Program-made: the position numbers and the translations under genes
Part shown: positions 18,601 to 26,092 of the stretch, in pieces
Layout: every line of letters begins with the position of its first letter
Position numbering within the stretch: position 1 is the first letter of the stretch
From: Verrucomicrobiota bacterium
GTDB lineage: Bacteria > Verrucomicrobiota > Verrucomicrobiia > Limisphaerales > UBA9464
Assembly: GCA_017309115.1 (NCBI GenBank)
Contig: JAFLEF010000002.1
Coordinates: 62,001-126,000 of the forward strand
Direction: 5' to 3'
Length of the DNA stretch: 64,000 bases
Notes under the pieces: model-generated
The model's database searches: none
What the model was told of the DNA's origin: nothing
What the model saw: the letters and a program-made list of their open reading frames with translations, nothing else

Positions 18601-19115
18601 CCGTCGTCGTCGTTGATGTCGGTTCGTTCCGCCGTGGTGCTCACTCCAAACGTCGTGGAACCAGCCGGGAGATCGAGATAGGCCACCACTTCGGTGGCGA
18701 ATTTCTCCGTCGTGCCATCCGCGCCTGGGATGCCCGGGAAAACCTGCGAAGTGAACGCGCCGAGTTCGGAGCCTTCGAGGTCCACCAGGAAAATGTCCCC
18801 GGCTTCCTTTTCGAAATTAATCGTATCCACCGCGTAGGACCCGCCGGCTTCAGGCCCACCAAACGCAACATCCGGAACCAGGGTTCCGGATGAGTCTGTC
18901 AGGGTGCGGTTGATTTGTTTGTACGCACGAATGGCGTTGTTGGCGACCGTCGCCTCGGCAGGTGCCTGCGCGACGCGAACGACAAATCCCCGGGAGGTCG
19001 AACTGCCCGCAGGCAGTGCGATCGAGGATGGTAGATTAACCGTGGCGGCTTGGGCGACGGCCAGAGAGGCCAAGATCGCGAAGCCACCTGGTAAGGACCA
19101 AGTAGCAAGGTTCAT
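15660..19115 (-). CDS. Large secreted protein with three LamG-like repeats
   Basis: This is a 1151-aa exported protein. The start chosen is the ATG at 19115, because it gives a clean signal peptide (MNLATWSLPGGFAILASLAV) while the frame extends further upstream. The N-terminal third (to about residue 370) is Ig/PA14-like in texture. Three tandem units of about 235-241 residues follow, each starting VTGxWDF and containing VNQYTxIMDxYCE, LLQTSS.SNTDDGDLFWQG, GYAGRGLLTGG.WHRIVAAYDM and TAILFADGDQDERR. This is the pattern of LamG/concanavalin-like jelly-roll domains. The final 60 residues (TLQSSATVNGTFAPV ... YRAS) resemble the C-terminal module of the HAF protein. Glycan or surface binding is likely; no catalytic site was seen. 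Confidence 0.75.
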   Translation of the reverse strand: MNLATWSLPGGFAILASLAVAQAATVNLPSSIALPAGSSTSRGFVVRVAQAPAEATVANNAIRAYKQINRTLTDSSGTLVPDVAFGGPEAGGSYAVDTINFEKEAGDIFLVDLEGSELGAFTSQVFPGIPGADGTTEKFATEVVAYLDLPAGSTTFGVSTTAERTDINDDDGYQVFFGLNPRDFFSLKVADYERIAPGFQNGWRNENQFTVVAPSAGLYPVRILYWQTGNGASLTFYTIASNGARSLVNDPNVEGALKAYRDTSVAAAKGPYVAEAAPPSGSEGNPAAARIEAYIFDGATTVATSDVKLFLNDVAVTPQTLTKTDGKTYVGYDPNASRTNPNNLVRLEYKDSAGTSHTNSWSFGIVAVGGSTTQVTGQWDFDNGDLSATVGTPLAYFDGPTGLTQQGTRFGTTTALGVPDINGVPAKVMEVPGDLKREIGYLMTHGIAPNGGGTRVNQYTLIMDVYCENNNGAASLLQTSSTSNTDDGDLFWQGGNFGQGGGDGYAGRGLLTGGTWHRIVAAYDMAATPPVVVKFVDGVKQDDWNDNQGLDNTRRSMGPTAILFADGDQDERRQMWVNSVQVRNGRISDAEAFALGGPSAAGIPQSIPQSNVTGMWDFEFKDLGASIGSNLQYFDSTYDGPDGAAEDKTTFGTTTELGIPDINGVPANVMRVPGTLTRQIGYVMDHRIAPNGGGTRVNQYTIIMDVYCENNNGAHSLLQTSSTSNTDDGDLFWQGANFGQGSGDGYAGRGLLTGGTWHRIVAAYDMKNSPPLVAKFVDGIKQDDWTDNQGLDNTRRSMGPTAILFADGDQDERREMWVSSVQVRSGRLSDAEIVLMGGPSAAGIPVVLPTSNVTGQWDFDYKDLGASIGSNLQYFDPTYDGPNGAAEDKTAFGTTTELGIPDIGGQPATVMRIPGTLTRQIGYIMEHRILPNGGGTRVNQYTLVMDLYCESNSGAASLLQTSSLSNTDDGDLFWQGGNFGQGSGDGYTGTGALTGGEWHRLVAAYNMAANPPVVIKYVDGIYQDDWTDNQGLDNTRRAMAPTAILFADGDQDERREMWVNSIQVRSAPMSPAEMEALGTPTANGIPLTLAVTVPTITVTREASGDVVLTYVGTLQSSATVNGTFAPVAGATSPYRIPAGSQAGAQLYRASN
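15860..17995 (-). repeat. Three tandem gene-internal repeats of about 0.7 kb
   Basis: The DNA encoding the three LamG-like units is visibly repeated at spacings of about 710-723 bases; matching blocks occur near 15940-16060, 16660-16790 and 17380-17510. Copies differ mainly at synonymous positions, which indicates duplication followed by selection on the protein. Boundaries are approximate. Confidence 0.75.
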
Positions 19116-19258
19116 TGAACAATGTTTCGCACAATCGCTCGGGCCTGTCATTAGGCAGCCGAGAAAAAGTTGATTTTGTTCAAGTCTGATCACGGGCGGC
19201 AAAACGCCGCAGGGCTGCCCGACGTCCCCTCACCTTCGCCGATCGGATCACGACTCCC

Positions 19259-19660
19259 TCAGCCGGACATCCGCGGCGCCCCAGATGGGGGATCTGATTT
19301 CAGAAGCTTCTCGACCGCCCCCAACAGTTCCTCGAGTTCAAATGGCTTGGCCAGGACGGTCATCGCTCCACTCAGCCGGGCGAGGTTCAGGTAACTGGCC
19401 GGTCGCAATTGTCCCCCGCCAGAAATCGCAATGATTCGAAGCGTCGGATGGCTCTGACGCAACTTCATGATCAATTCCAATCCCTCCATTTCCGGCATCA
19501 CAATATCGGTGATCAAAAGGTCAAACGGTCCGGAGGTCAGGCGCTGGAGCCCCTCCCGCCCATTGGGAGCCGTCACGACTTCATAGCCGGAGCGCTCCAA
19601 GGTGCGCCGCAGCAGCGAGAGGAGCGCCGGGTCATCGTCGATCAGGAGAAGGCGGGCCAT
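19259..19660 (-). CDS. Stand-alone response-regulator receiver domain
   Basis: This 133-aa CheY-like receiver has no output domain. The acidic pocket is in LLLIDDDPALL, the phosphorylatable Asp is in LLITDIVMPEMEG (about residue 53), the switch Thr/Ser is replaced by Ser in IAISGGG, and Lys is in LAKPFELEELL. The frame runs upstream to 19879, but the receiver begins exactly at the ATG at 19660 and the upstream sequence is unlike the family. Such proteins relay phosphate or bind partner proteins. No histidine kinase lies nearby, so its partner is unknown. It is divergent from larC, with 211 bases between the two starts. Confidence 0.9.
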   Translation of the reverse strand: MARLLLIDDDPALLSLLRRTLERSGYEVVTAPNGREGLQRLTSGPFDLLITDIVMPEMEGLELIMKLRQSHPTLRIIAISGGGQLRPASYLNLARLSGAMTVLAKPFELEELLGAVEKLLKSDPPSGAPRMSG

Positions 19661-19871
19661 GATGGGTAGAGCCGAGGGTACGAATCCGAATGAGCAGATT
19701 TTTGGAGTTCGTCCCAGGAAGTGCAAACCAGGAGTTCTCGAAAGTGGCCAGTGGCTGACCTTCGGGGGCGGTTCTGGATCGATCCCAGGGCGGCGCAGGA
19801 ACCCTCCCGAACCTCCCGCCTTCGATCTACCCGGGATTGGCCCGCGAGCGCTCTTGAGGCATGATCCACCC

Positions 19872-21164
19872 ATGAACACGCTCTACCTCGACATCTTCAG
19901 CGGCCTCAGTGGCGACATGCTCATCGGGGCGATGTTGGATCTGGGGGTGGAGTTTCGGACCTTGGAGTGGGAATTGAAGAAGCTCAACGCCGAGGGCTAC
20001 CACCTCCATGCAGTCCGGCGCCACAAATCCAGCATCGAGGGGGTGAAGTTCGATGTTCACTTGGATTCCGACTGCTCCTCTCCCAGTGCGGATCACAGCC
20101 ATGCTCATCCTCATTCCCATCCGCACCCGCATCCGCATCCGTCCCAATCGACTCCCGGCGCCGCCGTAGACCGGGATTTTGCCGACATCACCAAGCTGAT
20201 TCGCAACAGCACCTTATCGCCATGGGTGCAGGAGAAATCGCTGGCCGTCTTCCGCCGCATCGCCGTGGCGGAAGGCAAGATTCACGGGCTTCCCCCAGAA
20301 AAGGTTCACTTTCACGAAGTCGGTGCCCTGGATTCCATTGTGGACATCGTGGGAGCGTGCGTTTGCCTGGATCTACTGAGACGACCCCGCGTGCTGGCCA
20401 GTCCCGTCGTCGAAGGAACTGGCTGGGTCAATTGCGCTCACGGTCGTTTCCCGATTCCCACTACCGCCACCTTGGAAATCCTGGGTGCCCGAGGCATTCC
20501 CCTCACCCAGTGTGAAGAACCGCACGAATTGGTCACGCCAACGGGCGCCGCGCTGCTCGCGGAGTTCGCCGAGAGCTTCGCCCCAATGCAGAATCTAATC
20601 GCCACGCGGGTCGGCTACGGACTGGGCACACGAGAGAACCGAACCCGACCCAATGTGGTTCGCGCGGTTCTGGGAGAGTCCGGCTCCACAGGTGGCCCGG
20701 ACTGGGAGATCGATACCATTGCGGTCCTGGAGACCAATCTGGACGATGTCAGTGGCGAATTGCTGGGCCATTTCGTCGAAAGCACCCTCAAAGCCGGCGC
20801 GCTGGACGTGTTCCACACACCGATCCAAATGAAAAAGAATCGGCCTGGGGTGTTGTTGACGGTTCTCTGCCCACCCGCGGACGCCGACCGCTTCACTGAA
20901 CGGCTTCTCCGGCACACCAGCGCCTTCGGCGTCCGTCGGTCGGTTTTGGAACGACGCAAACTCCGACGGGAACTGGTGCGCGTGAAAACCGAGTTTGGCG
21001 AAATTCCCGTCAAGCTGGGCTGGCTGGACGGAGAACGCATTCAGGCCGCGCCGGAATTCGACGTCTGCCGCGATAAGGCGGTGCAGGCCGGCGTGCCGGT
21101 GATGGCCGTATTCGAAGCAGCCCGCCTCGCTCTCGCCGAAATCGGTCCCACAGCGACTGCTTGA
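19872..21164 (+). CDS. larC: Nickel-pincer cofactor biosynthesis protein LarC
   Basis: LarC inserts nickel into the pincer precursor, completing the LarA cofactor; it was formerly DUF111. The family starts with YLDIFSGLSGDMLIGAMLDLG, and the ATG at 19872 is the matching start although the frame is open from 19602. KVHFHEVGALDSIVDIVG and EGTGWVNCAHGRFPIPTTATLEIL are conserved landmarks. A histidine-rich stretch (about residues 75-93: DHSHAHPHSHPHPHPHPSQ) is likely to bind nickel. At 430 aa it is one uninterrupted frame, unlike the two-part LarC1/LarC2 made by frameshifting in lactobacilli. It links functionally to larA at 11225-12493. Confidence 0.92.
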   Translation: MNTLYLDIFSGLSGDMLIGAMLDLGVEFRTLEWELKKLNAEGYHLHAVRRHKSSIEGVKFDVHLDSDCSSPSADHSHAHPHSHPHPHPHPSQSTPGAAVDRDFADITKLIRNSTLSPWVQEKSLAVFRRIAVAEGKIHGLPPEKVHFHEVGALDSIVDIVGACVCLDLLRRPRVLASPVVEGTGWVNCAHGRFPIPTTATLEILGARGIPLTQCEEPHELVTPTGAALLAEFAESFAPMQNLIATRVGYGLGTRENRTRPNVVRAVLGESGSTGGPDWEIDTIAVLETNLDDVSGELLGHFVESTLKAGALDVFHTPIQMKKNRPGVLLTVLCPPADADRFTERLLRHTSAFGVRRSVLERRKLRRELVRVKTEFGEIPVKLGWLDGERIQAAPEFDVCRDKAVQAGVPVMAVFEAARLALAEIGPTATA

Positions 21165-21167
21165 TCA

Positions 21168-21605
21168 CTAAATCAGGCGCAGGATCATGGGATACCGGAA
21201 GAGTTGGCCGTCACTAGCCTTGATCACGGCGATCACCATGAGCACGAGGTGCACAATTCCCAACGCGGCCATCGCAAACCAAGTGATTCCGCAGGTCAGA
21301 AAACCAGCCGCGAACAGACCGATGTAGTAAATCAGGATGCTGATCTGGAAGTTCAGCTCTTCCTTGCCGTGAGCGTCGACACTGGGGAACTCATCCTTCT
21401 TCAGCAGCCAAACGATCAGGGGACCCAGGATCCAACCAATTCCCGAAAGGAATCCGGAAAATCCCGCCAGATGACAGCCGACTTCCCAGGGTCGGGAGGG
21501 TCCGACGGGCGCTACAGTCTGGGGGTACACCGGCGACGCCACCGGATTGGGCGTCGGCTCCGGCTGAGGGTTCGTCTGCGGGGACTCGGAATTGGGATCA
21601 CTCAT
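21168..21605 (-). CDS. DUF4870-family membrane protein
   Basis: This 145-aa protein has a proline/serine/asparagine-rich N-terminal tail (about 35 residues) followed by three hydrophobic segments. The conserved block WILGPLIVWLLKKDEFPSVDAHGKEELNFQ is typical of DUF4870 (Tic20-like fold), small membrane proteins of unknown role. The start at 21605 is favoured over the upstream in-frame ATG because it begins the low-complexity tail common in the family and leaves 10 bases to the preceding gene. It is probably cotranscribed with the LolA-like gene at 21616-22419 and converges on larC with a 3-base gap. Confidence 0.82.
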   Translation of the reverse strand: MSDPNSESPQTNPQPEPTPNPVASPVYPQTVAPVGPSRPWEVGCHLAGFSGFLSGIGWILGPLIVWLLKKDEFPSVDAHGKEELNFQISILIYYIGLFAAGFLTCGITWFAMAALGIVHLVLMVIAVIKASDGQLFRYPMILRLI

Positions 21606-21615
21606 GAGGGGACGA

Positions 21616-22419
21616 CTACGGGGTGGGTGGTTTAAATCGGTCGGGCTTCGGGGCAACGTCGTGAGTCACACTCGTCACGATCAGAACGAAGGATTGGTCG
21701 GCCGGTACTTTTTGCGAGACCTTGAACGGGATCTTCACGCCGTCGATGGTCTGGTAGTTCTCGAAGTAGGTTTCGGTGTCGGTCCAGTTGGCGGTCGGGT
21801 CTAATTTGGGCCGATCCCACCGCACCAGCAGGCCGCTTTCCTTGCCGAAATACATCGTCTCCTTTTTGCCCAGCCGATTAAACCCGGTTACCGGCAGGCA
21901 GGAGACGCCCGCAATCTCGACCGGAGGAAGGACCATCGCATTGGTGAACCGTTGGGGATAATCCAGAAGACCCAGGAGATCGTTCTCTTCGATAAACTGA
22001 TCTCGCTGCAAGCCGTCCATCAGTTGCACCCCGATGCCGGGTGCTTCGATCCACGCGACTTTGCCGTCGGTCGCCATTTGGAGGGTCGCCGAGTTGGCGA
22101 TGATCAGCTTTTGCGCGGTCCGCCGAGGAATGGACTGAACGACCTCAATAGTTCCCTGAAATCCCATCGCGGGTGCCTCAAAAGAGCCGATGCTCAGGCG
22201 GTTGGTTAGCTTGCGTAAGGTGGTTTCCCCGCCCGTAACCTCGATAAACCGGCTCAGAATCTGCCGCGCAGCCACGTCATTGGTGCCTTTGGCGCCCTCC
22301 GGACTGGCGGCCATCACTCGGCCCGCCCAGCCCGATGCCACCAACAGCAGTACGGTCACCACGCACCGGACGCGGCGAGCCAGACTCCTCGGAAGGGCAT
22401 TAATCTCAAAAGCGGGCAT
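21616..22419 (-). CDS. LolA-like exported protein
   Basis: This protein is predicted to be 267 aa, with an N-terminal signal segment (RRVRCVVTVLLLVASGWAG) after a short cytoplasmic stretch. The mature part resembles the outer-membrane lipoprotein-sorting (LolA/LolB) fold. It starts with a helix RQILSRFIEVTGGETTLRKL, then beta strands such as TIEVVQSIPRRTAQKLI, LQMATDGKVAWIEAPGIGVQ and the C-terminal TYFENYQTIDGVKIPFKVSQK. Similar proteins are frequent and poorly characterised in Verrucomicrobiota and Acidobacteriota; a role in lipid or lipoprotein binding is inference. The start is uncertain: the frame extends to 22539. Confidence 0.65.
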   Translation of the reverse strand: MPAFEINALPRSLARRVRCVVTVLLLVASGWAGRVMAASPEGAKGTNDVAARQILSRFIEVTGGETTLRKLTNRLSIGSFEAPAMGFQGTIEVVQSIPRRTAQKLIIANSATLQMATDGKVAWIEAPGIGVQLMDGLQRDQFIEENDLLGLLDYPQRFTNAMVLPPVEIAGVSCLPVTGFNRLGKKETMYFGKESGLLVRWDRPKLDPTANWTDTETYFENYQTIDGVKIPFKVSQKVPADQSFVLIVTSVTHDVAPKPDRFKPPTP

Positions 22420-22559
22420 CGACAGTGAACTCACCCGGAAGTGGGGCGCAAAGTTGCAGAAAAACATGGCGATGAAGTAGCCCCACTCGATCAGCCCGAC
22501 AATCTCCAAAGGTTCCCGATCTTGTTGCGCTCCGTCCAACTCGGTACACCAAGCGGGTC

Positions 22560-23585
22560 ATGAGCGACGCCTCCGCCGCCAGTACCGCCCACGAGCTGCT
22601 CCGCCGCAGCCTCGAACGGGGGCGTTTGGGACACGCCTACCTGTTCGTGGGCGATTCCGCGGAGGTCCTGGAAGACGCCGCTCAACAGTTGGCCCAAACT
22701 CTCTTCTGTCAGCAGCCCTTGGCGCGCAGCGCGTCCGGAATCGGAACCCAGGCCTGCGGTCAGTGTTCCGCCTGCCGCCGGGTGGCCCATCAGTCCCATC
22801 CCGATGTAACCTGGATCCGGCCTGGGAAGAAGTCCCGGGTCATCTCCGTGGCGCAAATTCGGGACCTGATCCATATGGCCCAAGTCCGCCCAACCGAAGC
22901 GGCCTACAAGATTGGTATCGTCACCGGGGCCGAACGGATGCGCACCGAAGCCGCCAATGCCTTCCTGAAAACCTTGGAGGAACCTCCTCCGGATTCAATC
23001 TTTGTCCTGCTCACCACCGACGCCGAGCGACTGTTGGAAACCATCCTGTCCCGCTGCCTCCGATTGAATTTCGCCAGTGGCCTGATTCGTGTGGATGACG
23101 CGGTCAGCGCATGGCTGACCGAAGCCGCCGCCAGTCTGTCCGAGGGAACGCCCTCCCTGCTCCAACGTTATCTTTTGCTTCAATCCTTGCTGACCGCCCT
23201 TGCCTCGGCGCGGGAACGCATAGAAGAGAATCTGACGGCGATTTCCCCCCTAAAACGCTTTCCTGACGCGGAATCCGAGCAACGCGAACGCTGGGAGGAC
23301 GAGTTGGATGCCGCCGTGGAAGCGGAATATCGCCGGCGCCGCGGAGAGTTTTTGGCGGGCTTTCACGCTTGGCTCCGAGATCTCTGGATGCTGACCCTGA
23401 CCACCGGTGGCGCCACGTTTCTCCCGAACCTGGCTGAGTCGTCCGCGCGGATAAGTTCCCGTCTGGCATCCCAGGAGGCCCGGCGAAACTTGGAGCATTG
23501 GGAGCAAACCCAGCGGTTGCTCCTCACCACCAACGCGCAGGAAGCGCTGGTCCTTGAAGTCGGCCTCCTTCGCCTCAGCCTGTGA
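22560..23585 (+). CDS. holB: DNA polymerase III delta' subunit
   Basis: This is a clamp-loader subunit of the replicative polymerase, 341 aa. The N-terminal region HAYLFVGDSAEV occupies the Walker A place but lacks the GKT, as expected for the non-hydrolysing delta' subunit. A zinc module is present around CGQCSACRR, followed by HPDVTWIRPG, and the sensor region has LKTLEEPPPDSIFVLLTTDAERLLETILSRC. The C-terminal third is helical, as in the collar domain. The next gene starts with GTG overlapping this stop (GTGA), which suggests translational coupling. Confidence 0.93.
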   Translation: MSDASAASTAHELLRRSLERGRLGHAYLFVGDSAEVLEDAAQQLAQTLFCQQPLARSASGIGTQACGQCSACRRVAHQSHPDVTWIRPGKKSRVISVAQIRDLIHMAQVRPTEAAYKIGIVTGAERMRTEAANAFLKTLEEPPPDSIFVLLTTDAERLLETILSRCLRLNFASGLIRVDDAVSAWLTEAAASLSEGTPSLLQRYLLLQSLLTALASARERIEENLTAISPLKRFPDAESEQRERWEDELDAAVEAEYRRRRGEFLAGFHAWLRDLWMLTLTTGGATFLPNLAESSARISSRLASQEARRNLEHWEQTQRLLLTTNAQEALVLEVGLLRLSL

Positions 23586-24994
23586 CTTCCCCTACCCGCC
23601 CCAACTCACCTCCCCAGCGATACCGTGAACTGTGGTTGCTGGGATGGGGGTGCTTCCTCGGATTCAGCCTGCTCAAGTTCGGCAATCCGGTGGTGTTGGA
23701 CCGGCAGATTCCCACCCCCGCTTCCTGGGCGGAGCTTTGGTCGCAACCCTGGCCCTTGCGGTGGAGCTTTGGGATCCTGGCGTTGTTGGGTATGGCCGGA
23801 GCCCCACTGCTCCTCCACGGTTTCCAAACCCGGATGCGCCAGATCAATCCCTGGCTCTGGGTCCCCCTGGTTATTTGGTATTTCTGGCAACTCATGTCGG
23901 CGAGTCAGACGGTTGATTCGGCCCTCACGAGTCTGACGCTTTACCACCTGGCGGGTGTGGTGTTGACCTATGCCTTCGGCCTCGGTGCGGTGACCAGTGC
24001 GACCGCCACCCGCTGGCTGCTGGTCGGAATTTTGGCCGGATTCTGCCTCTGCCTCATGCGCGCCACCACCCAGCGACTCGTGGAGTTTCCAGCCGATCGG
24101 GAAATCCTGCTGGAAGGTCAGCGAACAGGTTGGACCAATTTTACCCCGTCGCTGGTCGCCCAGATGAAGCAGGAGGGAACCATCATCCGCACCAATGGAG
24201 TGGACGTCGCGAATCCGGCGATTTTGAGCAAACTCGAACGTGGTCGGGTGCATGGAACATTGGTGTACCCTAACGCCTTGGCGGGAGCGGTCCTGCTCCT
24301 CCTGCCGGTCGCGCTCCAGGTAATTGGGGCGGTGACTCGCGACCAGCGTCCACTGATTCGCTGGGCCGCTCTTGGGCTATTGATGTTTTTGGGCTCCGCT
24401 GCGCTCCTCTGGAGCGGATCCAAGTCCGGCTGGCTGATTGCCCTAGTGATGGGTGTCGCGTGGGTGTTCCGCTTAGGATTGCCGAAGGCGTGGCGCTGGG
24501 GAGTGCTGGGCGTGGTGATCGGAGGCGGGCTGATGATTTTCGGATTGCGATTCCAGGGCTATTTCGCCGCCGGAGCCACCAGCGTCGGCGCCCGGTTCGA
24601 TTATTGGAAAGCCGCTGGGCAAACTGCCCGAGAACATCCGTTCCTGGGTAGTGGGCCCGGAACCTTCCAACGACCCTATGCCCGGCTCAAGGCTCCCGAG
24701 GCCGAGATGGCCCGGTTGGCCCACAATGACTATCTCCAGCAGTTTTCAGATTCCGGCTGGGTGGGAGGCCTCAGTTACCTAACCTGGGTGCTGGCTTGGG
24801 CCTGGTGGGTCGGTCGTTGGGCGTGGCGACAGCCCGAGTCGTTCTGGTTTGTGCTCTTTCTGGGAGTAAGCGCCTGGCTGATTCAAGGTCTCAGTGAGTT
24901 TGCCCTCTACGTCCCGGCTTTAGCGTGGACGGCCTTTACCCTGGCCGGCGCGCTGGCGGCCGCCGCAACCTCCGACTCGTCGACAAAAACCTGA
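23582..24994 (+). CDS. O-antigen ligase family membrane protein
   Basis: This 470-aa polytopic protein (about 11-12 membrane segments) is of the Wzy_C/O-antigen ligase type. The large periplasmic loop ends with the diagnostic ARLAHNDYLQQFSDSGWVGG, and VGARFDYWKAAGQTAREHPFLGSGPGTF precedes it; both are hallmarks of WaaL- and Wzy-like enzymes. Members join O-polysaccharide to lipid A-core, polymerise O-units or glycosylate proteins, and the sequence does not discriminate. It starts with GTG overlapping the holB stop. Other envelope genes in the window (hldD, kdsB) fit an LPS role. Confidence 0.85.
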   Translation: MTSPTRPNSPPQRYRELWLLGWGCFLGFSLLKFGNPVVLDRQIPTPASWAELWSQPWPLRWSFGILALLGMAGAPLLLHGFQTRMRQINPWLWVPLVIWYFWQLMSASQTVDSALTSLTLYHLAGVVLTYAFGLGAVTSATATRWLLVGILAGFCLCLMRATTQRLVEFPADREILLEGQRTGWTNFTPSLVAQMKQEGTIIRTNGVDVANPAILSKLERGRVHGTLVYPNALAGAVLLLLPVALQVIGAVTRDQRPLIRWAALGLLMFLGSAALLWSGSKSGWLIALVMGVAWVFRLGLPKAWRWGVLGVVIGGGLMIFGLRFQGYFAAGATSVGARFDYWKAAGQTAREHPFLGSGPGTFQRPYARLKAPEAEMARLAHNDYLQQFSDSGWVGGLSYLTWVLAWAWWVGRWAWRQPESFWFVLFLGVSAWLIQGLSEFALYVPALAWTAFTLAGALAAAATSDSSTKT

Positions 24995-25007
24995 CCCCCA
25001 CTTCCCC

Positions 25008-25907
25008 ATGCCTGAAGTCCTTCGCCAAATCGCTGTCACGGTCCCGCCCGAAGCCGACGAGGACGTCGCTGACCTTTTGGAGAAAGAATTTGGCCAGACG
25101 CCAGCCAGCTACCATGACCTCGCCACGGGACTCACCACGGTCAGTGTTTACTGGGGATTGCCAGCGGCCGAAGTCGCCGAGACTCGGGCTGTGCTTCGCG
25201 ACGGTCTGAGGGAGATGGCGGAAGGCGGGCTCAACATTGCGCCCGGGCGAATCTCAATTCGCAAGGTGCCCCCCCAGGACTGGAGCGAATCCTGGAAGCG
25301 GCATTTTCGGCCCATGGATCTCGGTCCCCGCCTGTTGGTGAAACCCACCTGGAGCCGTCGCCAGCCACGACCCGGTCAGTCGGTGGTGTTACTGGATCCG
25401 GGTCTGAGTTTCGGTACCGGTCAGCATGCGACGACGCGCTTTTGCCTCGAACAATTGGTGGCGCTGCGTCGAAGCGGCCAAACCCAATCATTGTTGGACG
25501 CCGGCATGGGCAGCGGGATCCTGGCGATTGCGGCCGCGAAGTTGGGATATTCACCGGTCAAGGCCTTCGACTTCGACGCCGAAGCCGTTCGTATCGCGCG
25601 GGAAAACTGCGCCCTGAACGAGGTGGTCAACGCCGTGGACGTCAGCGAAGCCGACCTCACCCGACTGCCTCGCAAGAGTCGGGAACAGTTCGACGTGGTC
25701 TGCGCCAACCTCATGTACGATCTCCTCATTGCTGAGCGGGACCGATTGTTGGCCCGCTTGAAACCAGGCGGAACCCTGGTGGTGGCCGGAATTTTGGAGA
25801 CCCAATTCGCCCAGGTGGAAGCCGCTTTCCAGGCCGCCAGACTCCGTCGCCTACGGGCGCGGACGGAAAAAGAGTGGCGCTCCGGTTCGTTTGGCCGGGC
25901 CAGTTAG
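25008..25907 (+). CDS. prmA: Ribosomal protein L11 methyltransferase
   Basis: This S-adenosylmethionine-dependent enzyme trimethylates ribosomal protein L11. The 299-aa protein has the N-terminal substrate-recognition domain, then FRPMDLGPRLLVKPTW and LLDPGLSFGTGQHATTRFCLEQL. The SAM motif I is LLDAGMGSGILAIAAAKLG and motif IV is DVVCANLMYDLLI. It starts 13 bases after the O-antigen ligase gene and is probably the last gene of the holB operon. About 185 bases of convergent spacer follow, with only short inverted repeats and no clear terminator. Confidence 0.93.
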   Translation: MPEVLRQIAVTVPPEADEDVADLLEKEFGQTPASYHDLATGLTTVSVYWGLPAAEVAETRAVLRDGLREMAEGGLNIAPGRISIRKVPPQDWSESWKRHFRPMDLGPRLLVKPTWSRRQPRPGQSVVLLDPGLSFGTGQHATTRFCLEQLVALRRSGQTQSLLDAGMGSGILAIAAAKLGYSPVKAFDFDAEAVRIARENCALNEVVNAVDVSEADLTRLPRKSREQFDVVCANLMYDLLIAERDRLLARLKPGGTLVVAGILETQFAQVEAAFQAARLRRLRARTEKEWRSGSFGRAS

Positions 25908-26092
25908 TTTGTTACCCGTCCTCCCAATCAGCGGGCGGGATAGGGGATGCGATCCCCAACCCCTTCCTCCGTCGCCTCCTCCACTCGGTCACCCGGACTC
26001 TCCAGAATCACACGAACGAGTCCGCACTGAGCGGGAATTGCTGATTGGCGCACTCGACTTCGTCGTCAAAGCGGGGCATCGAGTCGCGCCTG

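Noticed and set aside
17220-18893. 557-codon open frame on the + strand opposite the LamG-like gene
   Set aside because: It is the antisense shadow of a GC-rich repetitive gene; it lacks any domain, while the minus strand has a signal peptide, conserved repeats and synonymous-biased changes.
25908-26092. Regulatory RNA in the prmA/transglutaminase convergent spacer
   Set aside because: Only a 6-bp hairpin (GGGGAT/ATCCCC near 25943-25957) without T-run was found; nothing supports an RNA gene.
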